From: Burkholderiales bacterium RIFCSPLOWO2_12_FULL_65_40
Lineage (GTDB): Bacteria; Pseudomonadota; Gammaproteobacteria; Burkholderiales; Burkholderiaceae_C
Direction: 5' to 3'
Assembly (NCBI GenBank): GCA_001770955.1
Contig: MESL01000031.1
Coordinates: forward strand, 60,285 to 124,284
Length of the DNA: 64,000 nucleotides
The position numbers and the translations under genes were made by a program. Positions 1-9,160 of this stretch are shown here, piece by piece. The notes below the pieces were generated by a model. That model was not told the origin of the DNA. It was given only the letters and a program-made list of their open reading frames with translations, and did not search any database. Each line of letters starts with the position of its first letter. Position 1 is the stretch's first letter.

Positions 1-614
1 GCATCGAGAAAGAAAAGAAAGAGCGCGAGCAGCGGCTTGAACGCGAAAAGCGCGAGCGCGAACGCAAGGAAGACGAGCGCCGAGCCCAGGAAAAGGAACG
101 CCTGCAGAAGGAAAAGGAAAAGCAGCGCGAGAAGGAACGCCTGGAAAAGCTGGAGAAGCAGAAACAGCTGGCCGAGAACAGGAAACGCCAGGAAGCCGAA
201 GACAAGCGCAAGCAGGAAGCCCTCGAGAAGGCCAGCGCCAAGGACGCTGAAGCCCGGCGCCAGGAGGCCCTGCGCCGCATGCAAGGCCTGGCCGGTGCCA
301 CCGGTGGCGAGAACGCCACGGGCACGGCCCAGCGCGATGCCGGCCCGTCGGGCAGCTACGGCGGCAAGGTGGCCGCCAAGGTCAAGCCGCACATCGTCTA
401 CCCCGACGCCGTGTCGGGCAACCCGCGCGCCGAGGTGGAGGTGCGCGCCGCGCCCGACGGCACCATCACCGGCACGCGCCTGATCCAGTCCAGCGGCAAC
501 AAGGCCTGGGACGACGCCGTGCTGCGCGCGCTGCAAAAGACCGAAACCCTGCCGCGCGACGTGGATGGCCGCGTGCCCTCCTCCCTGGTCATCGGCTTCA
601 GGCCCAAAGACTGA
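1..614 (+). CDS. tolA: TolA C-terminal part (5' end outside window)
   Basis: This is the 3' portion of a cell-envelope TolA/TonB-type protein; the reading frame is open from base 3 and the start lies upstream. The first ~90 visible residues are a highly charged Lys/Glu/Arg coiled coil (KEKERLQKEKEKQREKERLE), as in the periplasm-spanning domain II of TolA. A Gly/Ala linker follows, then a TonB-C-like domain (VKPHIVYPD..GNPRAEVEVRAAPDGTITG..LIQSSGNKAWDDAVLRAL). TolA links inner-membrane TolQR to TolB/Pal and helps outer-membrane constriction during division. tolQ/tolR and tolB/pal would be expected nearby but tolQR is out of view and tolB does not follow. A TonB-like protein is the alternative; the long charged helix favours TolA. 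Confidence 0.85.
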   Translation, partial: IEKEKKEREQRLEREKRERERKEDERRAQEKERLQKEKEKQREKERLEKLEKQKQLAENRKRQEAEDKRKQEALEKASAKDAEARRQEALRRMQGLAGATGGENATGTAQRDAGPSGSYGGKVAAKVKPHIVYPDAVSGNPRAEVEVRAAPDGTITGTRLIQSSGNKAWDDAVLRALQKTETLPRDVDGRVPSSLVIGFRPKD

Positions 615-685
615 CCCTTTTAGCGTTGGGTACTCCAAGGCGGCCGTACACACGCCCCGGAGCACCTGACGGACAATCACGCACC

Positions 686-2050
686 ATGACTCTGAAAAGC
701 CCCGAACTGCTGCTGCCCGCTGGCTCGCTCGACAAGATGCGCGCCGCCTACGACTTCGGCGCCGACGCCGTCTACGCCGGCCAGCCACGCTACTCCCTGC
801 GCGCGCGCAACAACGAGTTCCGCCAGGAGCAGATCGAGCAGGGCATCCGCGAAGCGCATGCACGCGGCAAAAAGTTCTTTCTGACCAGCAACCTGCTGCC
901 GCACAACGACAAGGTGCGCACCTACCTGCGCGACATCGAGCCCATCATTGCCATGGGCCCGGACGCCCTCATCATGGCCGACCCCGGCCTGATCATGATG
1001 GTGCGCGAGAAGTGGCCCGAAGTGGCCATTCACCTCTCGGTGCAGGCCAACACCGTCAACTACGCGGCCGTGAAGTTCTGGCAGAAGGTGGGCGTGACGC
1101 GCATCATCCTCTCGCGCGAGCTGAGCCTGGATGAAATCGCCAAGATCCGCCAGGAATGCCCCGACATGGAGCTGGAGGTGTTCGTGCATGGCGCGCTGTG
1201 CATCGCCTACTCGGGCCGCTGCCTGCTCTCGGGGTACTTCAACCGGCGCGACCCCAACCAGGGCACCTGCACCAACGCCTGCCGCTGGAACTACGCCACG
1301 CAGCCCGCAGCCGTGGACCCGAACACGGGCGAAGCCATGGCCGTGCGCATGGAGGGCGACTTCAACTTCAACAAGGCGCAGGAGGACGACAACGCGGCCT
1401 TCGCCGCCTGTGGTGGGGGCGAACGCAACCCGCTGGCCGACCAGGTCTACCTGCTCGAAGAAAAAGAACGCCCCGGGCAACTCATGCCCATCATGGAAGA
1501 CGAGCACGGCACCTACATCATGAACAGCAAGGACCTGCGCGCCGTCGAGCATGTGCAGCGCCTGGTCGAGATCGGCGTCGATTCCCTCAAGATCGAGGGC
1601 CGCACCAAGAGCCAGTACTACGTCTCGCGCACCGCGCAGATCTACCGCCGCGCCATCGACGACGCCGTGGCCGGCCGCCCGTTCAACCCCGAACTCATCA
1701 CCGAACTGGAAGGCCTGTCCAACCGGGGCTACACCGCCGGCTTTCTGGAGCGCCGCCCTGCCAACGACTACCAGAACTACGAAACCGGCAGCTCCGAATC
1801 GCAGCGCAGCCAGTTCGTGGGTGAAGTGAAAAGCGTGCAGGATGGCTGGGCCGAAGTGGAAACCAAGAACCGCTTTGGCGTGGGCGACCGGCTGGAAATC
1901 ATCCACCCCAGCGGCAACCGCACGGTGCAGCTCACGCAGATGCGTGGCCTCGAAGGCGAAGAATTGCAGGTGGCCCCGGGCAGCCCTCTGCGTGTGCGCA
2001 TCCCGCTCGAAGGCCCGGCCGAGGGGGCGCTGATTGCGCGCCTGCTTTGA
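686..2050 (+). CDS. trhP: U32-family tRNA hydroxylation protein TrhP (YegQ)
   Basis: A 454-residue U32 'peptidase' family protein, the same size as E. coli YegQ/TrhP, which acts in prephenate-dependent formation of 5-hydroxyuridine at the tRNA wobble position. The N-terminus SPELLLPAGSLDKMRAAYDFGADAVYAG and the U32 signature LEVFVHGALCIAYSGRC are clear. Further cysteines follow in GTCTNACRW, giving the Cys set proposed to hold an iron-sulfur centre. A C-terminal beta-barrel-like region (residues ~370-450) ends the protein. The frame is open back to an ATG at 626, but the ATG at 686 begins exactly where family homology begins, so I chose it. The name 'peptidase' is historical. Confidence 0.9.
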   Translation: MTLKSPELLLPAGSLDKMRAAYDFGADAVYAGQPRYSLRARNNEFRQEQIEQGIREAHARGKKFFLTSNLLPHNDKVRTYLRDIEPIIAMGPDALIMADPGLIMMVREKWPEVAIHLSVQANTVNYAAVKFWQKVGVTRIILSRELSLDEIAKIRQECPDMELEVFVHGALCIAYSGRCLLSGYFNRRDPNQGTCTNACRWNYATQPAAVDPNTGEAMAVRMEGDFNFNKAQEDDNAAFAACGGGERNPLADQVYLLEEKERPGQLMPIMEDEHGTYIMNSKDLRAVEHVQRLVEIGVDSLKIEGRTKSQYYVSRTAQIYRRAIDDAVAGRPFNPELITELEGLSNRGYTAGFLERRPANDYQNYETGSSESQRSQFVGEVKSVQDGWAEVETKNRFGVGDRLEIIHPSGNRTVQLTQMRGLEGEELQVAPGSPLRVRIPLEGPAEGALIARLL

Positions 2051-2073
2051 TGCTTGCTGCTGCAAGCTATTGA

Positions 2074-2166
2074 AATAATAGCTGTTAGCGCTTTAATTGA
2101 TTGGGTTTCAGAATAAAAACTATCTGAAACCATTGCTGGATAAGCGCTTCCAGCTCCTCTTTTTTA
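2074..2166. repeat. AATAGCT/AGCGCTT palindromic intergenic repeat
   Basis: Copy of the dispersed palindrome seen about ten times in this window. Left arm AATAGCTGTTAGCGCTT, right arm TAAGCGCTTCCAGCTCC, with an inner 9-bp inverted repeat GGTTTCAGA / TCTGAAACC. It ends in a T run on the plus strand and could also help terminate trhP transcription. The remainder of the 323-bp gap after trhP, up to the sigma-28-like promoter, holds nothing else I can name. Confidence 0.75.
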
Positions 2167-2301
2167 TTGTCTGCCCTGTCCCATTCTTTCGGGCTGGGGA
2201 GCTTCGTGCAGCCTCGCTCATCCCGTCCCGATCAGCCAGCGCATTTCTAAGAACGTGTTTACGATCTAAAGCCTGATAAGAACCCATTTCACCGGCCAGA
2301 T

Positions 2302-2328
2302 TCAACTATTGCCCCATGCTGCCGATAA
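2302..2328 (+). promoter_or_regulatory. Sigma-28 (FliA)-type promoter
   Basis: The -10 box GCCGATAA at 2321-2328 is a perfect match to the flagellar sigma factor consensus. Exactly 11 bases upstream, 2302-2309 reads TCAACTAT, matching 5 of 8 positions of TAAAGTTT. It lies 45 bp before the DUF5610 gene and points at it. This suggests late-class flagellar regulation; it is a sequence match only. Confidence 0.6.
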
Positions 2329-2373
2329 CTCGGGGAGACATGCCACGCCCTTGAACCCGCCCAGGAGACTTCC

Positions 2374-3012
2374 ATGGCCACTTCTTCCGTCGGAACCCTG
2401 CCCTCCACTGCGGCCCAGCCCGCCCAGGAGGCCTCGCGCACGCACCGCAATGCGCCCACCGAGGACACCCGGGCGGCCAAGGCAAAGGACGAACCCAGCC
2501 TGCGCCAGCAGCAGAACGTGCAGATCCTGCAGGCGTCGATGGATGTGTCCATCCAGTCGGGCGACTCGTCGCTGGCACTGCTCTACCGCACGGCCATCGA
2601 CCGCATCAACGAATACCTGGGCCCGGAGCTGGGCCCCAACGCCATTGCCAGCGCCAGCAACCAGGACAACTCGCCCGAAGGCACCGCCGGCCGCATCCTG
2701 GCGCTGTCCACCGCGTTCTACGACGCGTACGCGTCCCGGCACACCGACAAGGATGCCGAAACCGTGGCCCGCGATTTTGTCGCGCTGATCCGGGGCGGCT
2801 TCGAGGCAGGCTTTGGCGAGGCACGCGACATCCTCAGCGGCCTGGGCGTGCTCGGCGAAGACAGCCCGGTGGCAGCGGGCATCCAGAAGACCTACGAGCT
2901 GGTCATGAAGGGCTACGACGACTTCCTGGCGTCCAAACTCGCCCCGCCTGCCGCCGAAGGCGAGGCAGCGCCCAAGGACAACGCGGCGCCGTCGTCAGCC
3001 CCCTCCGCCTGA
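2374..3012 (+). CDS. DUF5610-like protein, likely in the flagellar regulon
   Basis: A 212-residue soluble protein with no signal peptide or membrane segment. Residues ~1-45 and ~190-212 are Ala/Pro/Ser-rich and probably disordered. The middle (INEYLGPELGPNAIASA ... FVALIRGGFEAGFGEARDILSGLGVL) resembles the DUF5610 family, whose function is unknown to me. AGGAGA stands 8 bp before the ATG and fixes the start. The sigma-28-like promoter directly upstream suggests co-expression with late flagellar or chemotaxis genes. The family assignment is from memory of the central motif; the flagellar link is inference. Confidence 0.7.
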   Translation: MATSSVGTLPSTAAQPAQEASRTHRNAPTEDTRAAKAKDEPSLRQQQNVQILQASMDVSIQSGDSSLALLYRTAIDRINEYLGPELGPNAIASASNQDNSPEGTAGRILALSTAFYDAYASRHTDKDAETVARDFVALIRGGFEAGFGEARDILSGLGVLGEDSPVAAGIQKTYELVMKGYDDFLASKLAPPAAEGEAAPKDNAAPSSAPSA

Positions 3013-3173
3013 AGGCGCGCCTGTCGGCGGGGTGGCACACGGCGGCCACGGTACAAAAAAACCCCTGAGCATCGACGGGCTTTCGCCGCTTTGCGGCTAC
3101 AGTGGTGGCGAGCGTTTACCGCTTTCTCGCCGCGCAGCGTGCGCATTCTTTGTCTAACATGAGGAGCATCCCA

Positions 3174-3506
3174 ATGGCTGGTTGGTTTGAACTTAGCAAG
3201 AGTAGCGATGGTCAGTTCCGTTTTGTTCTCAAGGCAGACAATGCCGAGACCATCCTCAACAGCGAGCTTTACAAGGCCAAATCGTCTGCGGAGAACGGTA
3301 TTGCATCGGTGCAGGCGAACTGCAGCAACGATGACCGGTATGAGCGCAAGACGGCCTCCAACGGCAAGGCCTACTTCAACCTCAAGGCGTCCAATGGTCA
3401 GGTGATCGGCACCAGCCAGATGTACGCCACCGAGGCATCGCGCGATGCGGGCATCGCCAGCGCCAAGGTCAACGGCGTGTCCACGACCGTCAAGGACAGT
3501 GCCTGA
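3174..3506 (+). CDS. YegP-like DUF1508 protein
   Basis: A 110-residue protein, the size of E. coli YegP, made of two tandem DUF1508 repeats: GWFELSKSSDGQFRFVLKADNAE (first) and ERKTASNGKAYFNLKASNGQVIGTS (second), each followed by a SxxxxxxGIASV-type helix. The role of the family is not established. The frame is open to an upstream ATG at 3102, but the ATG at 3174 has GAGGAG eight bases before it and starts at the family N-terminus. A strong hairpin terminator follows. The 160-bp upstream gap holds a plausible -10 (TACAGT near 3100) but nothing more definite. Confidence 0.85.
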   Translation: MAGWFELSKSSDGQFRFVLKADNAETILNSELYKAKSSAENGIASVQANCSNDDRYERKTASNGKAYFNLKASNGQVIGTSQMYATEASRDAGIASAKVNGVSTTVKDSA

Positions 3507-3535
3507 CGCCTGGCTGATGCACTGGACGTGCCAAC

Positions 3536-3561
3536 AAAAAACCCGCCGAGGCGGGTTTTTT
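3536..3561. terminator. Rho-independent terminator
   Basis: AAAACCCGCC-GA-GGCGGGTTTTTT hairpin with A and T runs on both sides, so it can stop transcripts from the yegP-like gene and from acnB on the opposite strand. Confidence 0.9.
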
Positions 3562-3583
3562 GTTGTGCGCGGTGTGCGCCTCT

Positions 3584-3687
3584 CACGGGTTTGCATTCAA
3601 TCAGATAACTAGGCGGGGAGCCGAAGACAGTGCTGTAGCACGGCGAGGCGACCCAACAACGTTCACTGTTTGAAGGCAAAACCGAAT
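3584..3687 (-). repeat. ~105-bp element with terminal inverted repeats, copy A
   Basis: Read on the minus strand, this stretch aligns over its whole length (roughly four bases in five identical, by eye) with 25588-25693 on the plus strand. The ends form inverted repeats, ATTCGGTTTTGCCTTC at one end and GAATGCAAACCCG at the other. Inside is a conserved small hairpin, GTGCT-AC-AGCAC here and GTGCT-AA-AGCAC in copy B. The element begins at the TGA stop codon of acnB and runs downstream of it. It encodes no protein. Its size and ends suggest a MITE-like mobile repeat. Confidence 0.75.
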
Positions 3688-6278
3688 CAGGCGGCAACGC
3701 CCTTGGCCACGTCGGCGTACTCTTCGATCTGGTCGAAGTTCATGTAGCGGTACACGCTGGCCTTGTCGGCATCGATCACGCCCATCGCGGCCAGGTACTC
3801 TTCCTTGGTCGGCAGCTTGCCCAGCTTGGAGGCAATGGCAGCCAGCTCGGCCGAGCCCAGGAACACGTTGGTGTTCTTGCCCAGGCGGTTGGGGAAGTTG
3901 CGCGTGCTGGTCGAGATGACCGTGGCGCCTTCGCGCACCTGGGCCTGGTTGCCCATGCACAGCGAGCAGCCGGGCATTTCGGTGCGGGCACCGGAGGCGC
4001 CGAACGCGGCGTAATGGCCTTCCTTGATCAGCTCGGACTGGTCCATCTTGGTCGGCGGTGCCACCCACATCTTGACGGGGATGTCGCGCTGGCCGCCCAG
4101 CAGCTTGGCTGCAGCGCGGAAGTGGCCGATGTTGGTCATGCACGAACCGATGAAGGATTCGTCGATCTTGGTGCCGGCCACTTCGGACAGGAACTTGGCG
4201 TCGTCCGGGTCGTTCGGGCAGCAGACGATGGGTTCCTTGATGTCGGCCAGGTCGATTTCGATCACGGCGGCGTATTCGGCATCCTTGTCGGCTTCGAGCA
4301 GGTTGGGATTGGCCAGCCAGGCTTCGACCTTCTCGATGCGGCGTGCCAGGGTCTTGGCGTCCTGGTAACCGTCGGCGATCATGTTCTTCATCAGAACGAT
4401 GTTCGACTTCAGGTATTCCTGCACCGGCTCCTTGTTGAGCTTGATGGTGCAGCCGGCAGCAGAGCGCTCGGCCGAGGCGTCGGACAGTTCAAACGCTTGC
4501 TCGACCTTCAGGTCGGGCAGGCCTTCGATTTCCAGGATGCGGCCCGAGAAGATGTTCTTCTTGCCAGCCTTGGCCACCGTCAGCAGGCCTGCCTTGATGG
4601 CGTACAGCGGAATGGCGTGCACCAGGTCGCGCAGGGTCACGCCGGGCTGCATTTCGCCCTTGAAACGCACCAGCACCGATTCGGGCATGTCCAGCGGCAT
4701 CACGCCCGTGGCGGCACCGAAAGCCACCAGACCGGAGCCTGCGGGGAAGGAAATGCCGATGGGGAAGCGCGTGTGCGAGTCACCGCCGGTGCCCACGGTG
4801 TCGGGCAGCAGCAGGCGGTTGAGCCAGCTGTGGATCACGCCGTCGCCGGGACGCAGGGCCACGCCGCCGCGGTTGCTGATGAAGGCGGGCAGTTCGCGGT
4901 GCGTCTTCACGTCCACCGACTTGGGGTAGGCGGCGGTGTGGCAGAACGATTGCATGACCAGGTCGGCCGAGAAGCCCAGGCAGGCCAGGTCTTTCAGCTC
5001 GTCGCGGGTCATGGGGCCGGTGGTGTCTTGCGAACCCACAGTGGTCATCTTGGGCTCGCAGTAGGTACCGGGGCGCACGCCCTGGCCTTCGGGCAGGCCG
5101 ACGGCGCGGCCGACCATCTTCTGCGCCAGCGTGAAGCCGGCCTTGGTTTCCACGGGCGGCGTGGGCAGGCGGAACAGCGTGGAGGCACCCAGGCCCAGGA
5201 ACTCGCGGGCCTTGGCGGTCAGGCTGCGGCCAATGATCAGGTTGATACGACCACCGGCGCGCACTTCGTCAAACAGCACGTCGCTCTTGAGTGCGAACTC
5301 GGCCACGGTTTCGCCGTTTTTGACGATCTTGCCGTCGTAGGGCATGACGTCGATGACGTCACCCATTTCGAGCTTGGAGACGTCCACTTCGATGGGCAGC
5401 GAGCCCGAGTCTTCTTGCGTGTTGAAGAAGATGGGGGCGATCTTGCCGCCCAGCGTGACGCCGCCAAAGCGCTTGTTGGGCACGAAGGGGATGTCCTGGC
5501 CGGTGGCCCAGACGATGGAGTTGGTGGCCGACTTGCGGCTCGAACCCGTGCCCACCACGTCGCCGACGTAGGCCACCAGGTGGCCCTTTTTCTTCAGGTC
5601 GTCGATGAACTGCATCGGGCCGCGCTTGCCGTCTTCTTCGGGCTTGAAGGCAGCGCCTTCGCGCGTGTTCTTCAGCATCGCCAGGTAGTGCAGCGGGATG
5701 TCGGGGCGGCTCCAGGCGTCGGGCGCGGGCGACAGGTCGTCGGTATTGGTTTCGCCCGGCACCTTGAACACGGTGACGGTGATCTTCTTCTCGACTTCGG
5801 GGCGGCTGGTGAACCACTCGGCGTTGGCCCACGACTCAATGACTTCCTTGGCCTTGGCATTGCCGGCCTTGGCCTTGGCAGCGACGTCGTTGAAGAAGTC
5901 GAACATCAGGAGCGTCTTCTTCAGCGCATCGGCGGCCACGCCCGCCACTTCGGCGTCGTCCAGCAACTCGATCAGCGGGTGCACGTTGTAGCCACCCACC
6001 ATGGTGCCCAGCAGCTCAGTGGCCTTGGCCTTGGAGATCAGGCCCACCTTGACATCGCCGTGGGCGACAGCGGCCAGGAACGAGGCCTTGACCTTGGCGG
6101 CGTCGTCCACGCCCGGGGGTACGCGGTGCGTGAGCAGATCCATCAGGAAGGCGTCTTCGCCAGCGGGCGGGTTCTTGATCAGCTCGATCAGTGCGGCCAC
6201 TTGGGCTGCATCCAGCGGCAGCGGGGGGATGCCCAGCGCTGCGCGCTCGGCCACGTGGTCACGGTAGGCTTGCAACAT
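3687..6278 (-). CDS. acnB: Aconitate hydratase B
   Basis: An 863-residue bifunctional aconitase B that interconverts citrate and isocitrate in the TCA cycle and may also handle 2-methyl-cis-aconitate. The HEAT-like N-terminal domain ([21 protein letters not shown]) is present. The swivel domain precedes the catalytic domains, as in the AcnB type. The [4Fe-4S] ligands fall at about Cys713 (IGSCMTNIG) and Cys771/Cys774 (PGCSLCMGN). The gene heads a minus-strand group with the secreted-protein gene, the citE-like gene and mdh upstream of it. A repeat element begins at its stop codon. Confidence 0.97.
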   Translation of the reverse strand: MLQAYRDHVAERAALGIPPLPLDAAQVAALIELIKNPPAGEDAFLMDLLTHRVPPGVDDAAKVKASFLAAVAHGDVKVGLISKAKATELLGTMVGGYNVHPLIELLDDAEVAGVAADALKKTLLMFDFFNDVAAKAKAGNAKAKEVIESWANAEWFTSRPEVEKKITVTVFKVPGETNTDDLSPAPDAWSRPDIPLHYLAMLKNTREGAAFKPEEDGKRGPMQFIDDLKKKGHLVAYVGDVVGTGSSRKSATNSIVWATGQDIPFVPNKRFGGVTLGGKIAPIFFNTQEDSGSLPIEVDVSKLEMGDVIDVMPYDGKIVKNGETVAEFALKSDVLFDEVRAGGRINLIIGRSLTAKAREFLGLGASTLFRLPTPPVETKAGFTLAQKMVGRAVGLPEGQGVRPGTYCEPKMTTVGSQDTTGPMTRDELKDLACLGFSADLVMQSFCHTAAYPKSVDVKTHRELPAFISNRGGVALRPGDGVIHSWLNRLLLPDTVGTGGDSHTRFPIGISFPAGSGLVAFGAATGVMPLDMPESVLVRFKGEMQPGVTLRDLVHAIPLYAIKAGLLTVAKAGKKNIFSGRILEIEGLPDLKVEQAFELSDASAERSAAGCTIKLNKEPVQEYLKSNIVLMKNMIADGYQDAKTLARRIEKVEAWLANPNLLEADKDAEYAAVIEIDLADIKEPIVCCPNDPDDAKFLSEVAGTKIDESFIGSCMTNIGHFRAAAKLLGGQRDIPVKMWVAPPTKMDQSELIKEGHYAAFGASGARTEMPGCSLCMGNQAQVREGATVISTSTRNFPNRLGKNTNVFLGSAELAAIASKLGKLPTKEEYLAAMGVIDADKASVYRYMNFDQIEEYADVAKGVAA

Positions 6279-6343
6279 TTACTTTTTCTCCGGTTACTTC
6301 GATCTATTCAACGAGGGGCAGTTTTCATCCACCTGCGTGGGCA

Positions 6344-6937
6344 TCACTTGGCGGGTGGCGCGTCCAGCAGGCTGGGAGGTGGAGTGATCTTGATGGCCTC
6401 TGCCACCACGATCTGTTCGGGGCTCATGCATTCATCGGCCAGACGCTGGCCTTTTTTCTGGTCCATGAGCATGGATTTGTTGGCGATCTGCAGCCACACG
6501 GCGCCGGCCTTCTGGTCTTCCAGGCGCACCGTGCCCGTGCTGGTGGTCACCGGGGACATGTGGTACTTGAAGCCTTTGCCGCCCACATGGAAATGCCCGG
6601 GCACATCCGGGTCGGCCAGCACACTGACGGTGGCGCCCAGTTCGCAGGGAATCTGCCCCACATGCACGCGCTCGGCAATGGCCAGTTCTTCGGTGGTGAG
6701 CACGGCCCGCGCCGCCATCAGGCCGGCAGCCACCTGGTTGGCCGCGCTCTTGAGCTGCACACGGCTGCTGGTGGGCTCTGCCTTGGCCACCACGGTCTTG
6801 GAACTGCTCTTGGCAACGGGTTTCTTGGCCACGGTGGCCTTGGTGGAAGCCTTGGGCTTGGCGGGCGCGGTCTGCGACTGGGCCAGGGCGAGGCCGGGCG
6901 CGAGAGCAATCAGGGCGGTTGCAAGCAGCATTTTCAT
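6344..6937 (-). CDS. Secreted protein of unknown function
   Basis: A 197-residue protein with a clear signal peptide (MKMLLATALIALAPGLALA, cleavage before Gln20). A Lys/Ala-rich linker (~20-60) leads to a globular region with LTTEELAIAERVHVGQIPCELGA and VLADPDVPGHFHVGGKGFKYHMSPV. It is likely periplasmic. Similar proteins next to acnB occur in related genomes as far as I recall, but I know no function. GGAGG lies 6 bases before the ATG on the minus strand. It is 65 bp from acnB and could be co-transcribed. Confidence 0.75.
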   Translation of the reverse strand: MKMLLATALIALAPGLALAQSQTAPAKPKASTKATVAKKPVAKSSSKTVVAKAEPTSSRVQLKSAANQVAAGLMAARAVLTTEELAIAERVHVGQIPCELGATVSVLADPDVPGHFHVGGKGFKYHMSPVTTSTGTVRLEDQKAGAVWLQIANKSMLMDQKKGQRLADECMSPEQIVVAEAIKITPPPSLLDAPPAK

Positions 6938-6964
6938 GGGAGACCTCCAGCAGTAGGAATGGGT

Positions 6965-8035
6965 TCAGGTACAGGGTGACGCAAACCAGTGTTGCACAAC
7001 AGGCGGCAAGGCTCGCCCGGTCTGGTGCGCCCTCTCCAGCACCTGCCAGAAGTAACGGTAGCTTGCGCGGTCGTGAAGAACACCTTCAAAACTGATCGGA
7101 GCCCAATCAGCATCAGCGGCTGCAGCTATTATTTTTGAAGCGCCCAGCACTTCATCCTGCGCAGGCGACAGGGCTTCGAGGATGGGCCGGATCTGCGCCG
7201 GGTGGATGCTCCACATGCGCGTGTAGCCCAGTTCGCGCGCAGCGCGGCTGGCGGCCGACTGCATGGCGGCCATGTCGCTGAATTCGGTCACCACGCAATG
7301 CGACGGCACCTTGCCATACGCATGGCAGGCCGACGCGATTTCCAGCTTGGCACGCACCACCAGCGGGTGCGTGAACTGCCCGGCCGAAGTCATGGCCGAC
7401 GCAGGAATGGCACCGCCGTGGGCCGAAACAAAATCCATGAGCCCGAAGCTCAGGCTCTGCACGCGCGGGTGTGCAGCGATGTCGAAGGCGCGGTGCACCG
7501 CGCCCGGGGATTCGATCAGGGCATGCAGCGGCAGATGGGCCGCGCCTGCAAGCTCCAGCGCACGCTCTGCCACCAGGATGTCATCGACCGACTCGACCTT
7601 GGGAATCATGATGTGGCACAGCCGATGGCTGGCCTGACTGGCGATGGTCGCCATGTCGTTGGCGAACGCCGGGTGGTCCACCGGATGCACGCGCGCCGCG
7701 ACCCGTGCGCCGGGTGCAGCTTCGCAGGCCAGTTGCGCGACGAGCGCCGCATGCTCGGATTCGGCGCCCACGGGGGCACCGTCTTCGCAGTCCAGCGTGA
7801 CGTCGAAGACGCAGGCGCCGAACTCCTGCATCATCTCGGCCTGCAGTTGCAGGCTCTTGCGCATCCGCGCGGGGGCGCCGCTGTAGTGGTCACAGACCGG
7901 CAGCACCCCCGCCGCCGCCTGGGCACCCAGCAGGATGTCGCGCGGATGGGAGATGCCCCCCACGCTTGTCACTGCGTGTACGGCGCTGCCCCCCACGGGG
8001 GCCTTCGCGCCTTGGGGCGGCCCGGCGTCGCTCAT
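6965..8035 (-). CDS. HpcH/HpaI aldolase / citrate lyase beta-like (CoA-ester lyase) protein
   Basis: A 356-residue TIM-barrel protein of the CitE/malyl-CoA lyase superfamily. Visible motifs are LPVCDHYSGAPARMRKSL, FDVTLDCEDGAPVG (acidic metal-binding strand), HIMIPKVES (Lys), HALIESPGAV (Glu) and FGLMDFVSAHGGAIP (Asp). These enzymes cleave or form acyl-CoA thioesters such as malyl- or citramalyl-CoA; the substrate here is unknown. It ends 9 bp downstream of mdh and is surely co-transcribed with it. The first ~20 residues are weakly conserved, so the true start may be slightly internal. Bases 7122-7146, within its C-terminal coding part, look like half of the intergenic palindrome family. Confidence 0.85.
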   Translation of the reverse strand: MSDAGPPQGAKAPVGGSAVHAVTSVGGISHPRDILLGAQAAAGVLPVCDHYSGAPARMRKSLQLQAEMMQEFGACVFDVTLDCEDGAPVGAESEHAALVAQLACEAAPGARVAARVHPVDHPAFANDMATIASQASHRLCHIMIPKVESVDDILVAERALELAGAAHLPLHALIESPGAVHRAFDIAAHPRVQSLSFGLMDFVSAHGGAIPASAMTSAGQFTHPLVVRAKLEIASACHAYGKVPSHCVVTEFSDMAAMQSAASRAARELGYTRMWSIHPAQIRPILEALSPAQDEVLGASKIIAAAADADWAPISFEGVLHDRASYRYFWQVLERAHQTGRALPPVVQHWFASPCT

Positions 8036-8044
8036 GGATGCGGC

Positions 8045-9031
8045 TTACAGCAGGTGCTTGACGCCGTCCTGCTCGCCCTGCAGCTCGGCCAGGGTCTTGT
8101 TGATGCACTCTTGCGAGAAGGCATCGATCGGCAGGCCTTCGACGATCTTGTATTCGCCGCCTTCGCAGGTGACGGGGTAACCGAACATCACTTCAGCGGG
8201 AATGCCGTATTCGCCCTTGGACGGGATGCCCATGGTGACCCACTTGCCGTTGGTGCCCAGCGCCCAGTCGCGCATGTGGTCGATGGCGGCGTTGGCGGCC
8301 GAGGCAGCCGACGACAGGCCACGGGCGGCAATGATGGCGGCGCCACGCTTGCCCACGGTGGGCAGGAACACTTCAGCGTTCCAGACCTGGTCGTTGATGG
8401 TGTCCTTGACGGACTTGCCGTTCACGGTGGCGAAACGGTAGTCGGCGTACATGGTGGGCGAGTGGTTGCCCCACACGGCCAGCTTCTCGATGTCGCCCAC
8501 GGCGCAGCCGATCTTGGCGGCGATCTGCGAGGCAGCGCGGTTGTGGTCCAGGCGCAGCATGGCGGTGAAGTTCTTGGCCGGCAGGTCAGGGGCCGACTTC
8601 ATGGCGATGTAGGCGTTGGTGTTGGCGGGGTTGCCGACCACCAGCACGCGCACATTGCGCGAAGCCACTGCGTTCAGGGCCTTGCCCTGGGCGGTGAAGA
8701 TCTGGGCGTTGGCGGCCAGCAGGTCGGCACGCTCCATGCCGGGGCCACGGGGACGGGCGCCGACCAGCAGGGCGTAGTCGGTGTCCTTGAAGGCGGTCAT
8801 CGGATCGCTGTGGGCTTCGATGCCGGCCAGCAGCGGGAAGGCGCAGTCTTCGAGTTCCATGATCACGCCCTTGAGCGCGTTCTGGGCCTTTTCGTCCGGG
8901 ATTTCGAGCAGTTGCAGGATGACGGGTTGGTCCTTGCCCAGCATTTCGCCCGAGGCGATGCGGAACAGAAGGGCGTAGCCAATTTGACCTGCGGCGCCGG
9001 TGATGGCCACGCGGACGGGCTTTTTGCTCAT
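8045..9031 (-). CDS. mdh: Malate dehydrogenase
   Basis: A 328-residue NAD-dependent malate dehydrogenase of the type common in Burkholderiales, converting malate to oxaloacetate. The nucleotide-binding motif is [20 protein letters not shown] (residues ~10-29). Substrate arginines lie in [15 protein letters not shown]. The Asp-His relay is RLDHNRAA and WGNHSPTMY (His ~187). Full length for the family. It is transcribed away from the gntR gene, with a palindromic operator candidate between them, and leads into the citE-like gene. Confidence 0.97.
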   Translation of the reverse strand: MSKKPVRVAITGAAGQIGYALLFRIASGEMLGKDQPVILQLLEIPDEKAQNALKGVIMELEDCAFPLLAGIEAHSDPMTAFKDTDYALLVGARPRGPGMERADLLAANAQIFTAQGKALNAVASRNVRVLVVGNPANTNAYIAMKSAPDLPAKNFTAMLRLDHNRAASQIAAKIGCAVGDIEKLAVWGNHSPTMYADYRFATVNGKSVKDTINDQVWNAEVFLPTVGKRGAAIIAARGLSSAASAANAAIDHMRDWALGTNGKWVTMGIPSKGEYGIPAEVMFGYPVTCEGGEYKIVEGLPIDAFSQECINKTLAELQGEQDGVKHLL

Positions 9032-9160
9032 GGTGAGAACTCCAGGAAGTGAAGGGAACTGGTGAGTGTGTAGCGGTTGCCACCTGCGCCTGTTACCAGC
9101 AACACGTGCCCCGCGAACAGCGGAAGATTTTACCGCTGATTTCCGCAGTGCGTCAATTTG

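Noticed and set aside
37-483. A 148-codon Arg/Ala-rich frame overlapping the tolA fragment
   Set aside because: Out-of-frame shadow; the tolA frame has the coiled coil and TonB-C-like domain.
4014-6956. A 980-codon open frame on the plus strand opposite acnB
   Set aside because: It is the mirror of acnB and the neighbouring gene; composition is His/Gly/Val-rich with no family motif, as expected for antisense frames in GC-rich DNA.
7202-9052. A 616-codon plus-strand frame opposite mdh and the citE-like gene
   Set aside because: Antisense shadow with His/Gly-rich composition.
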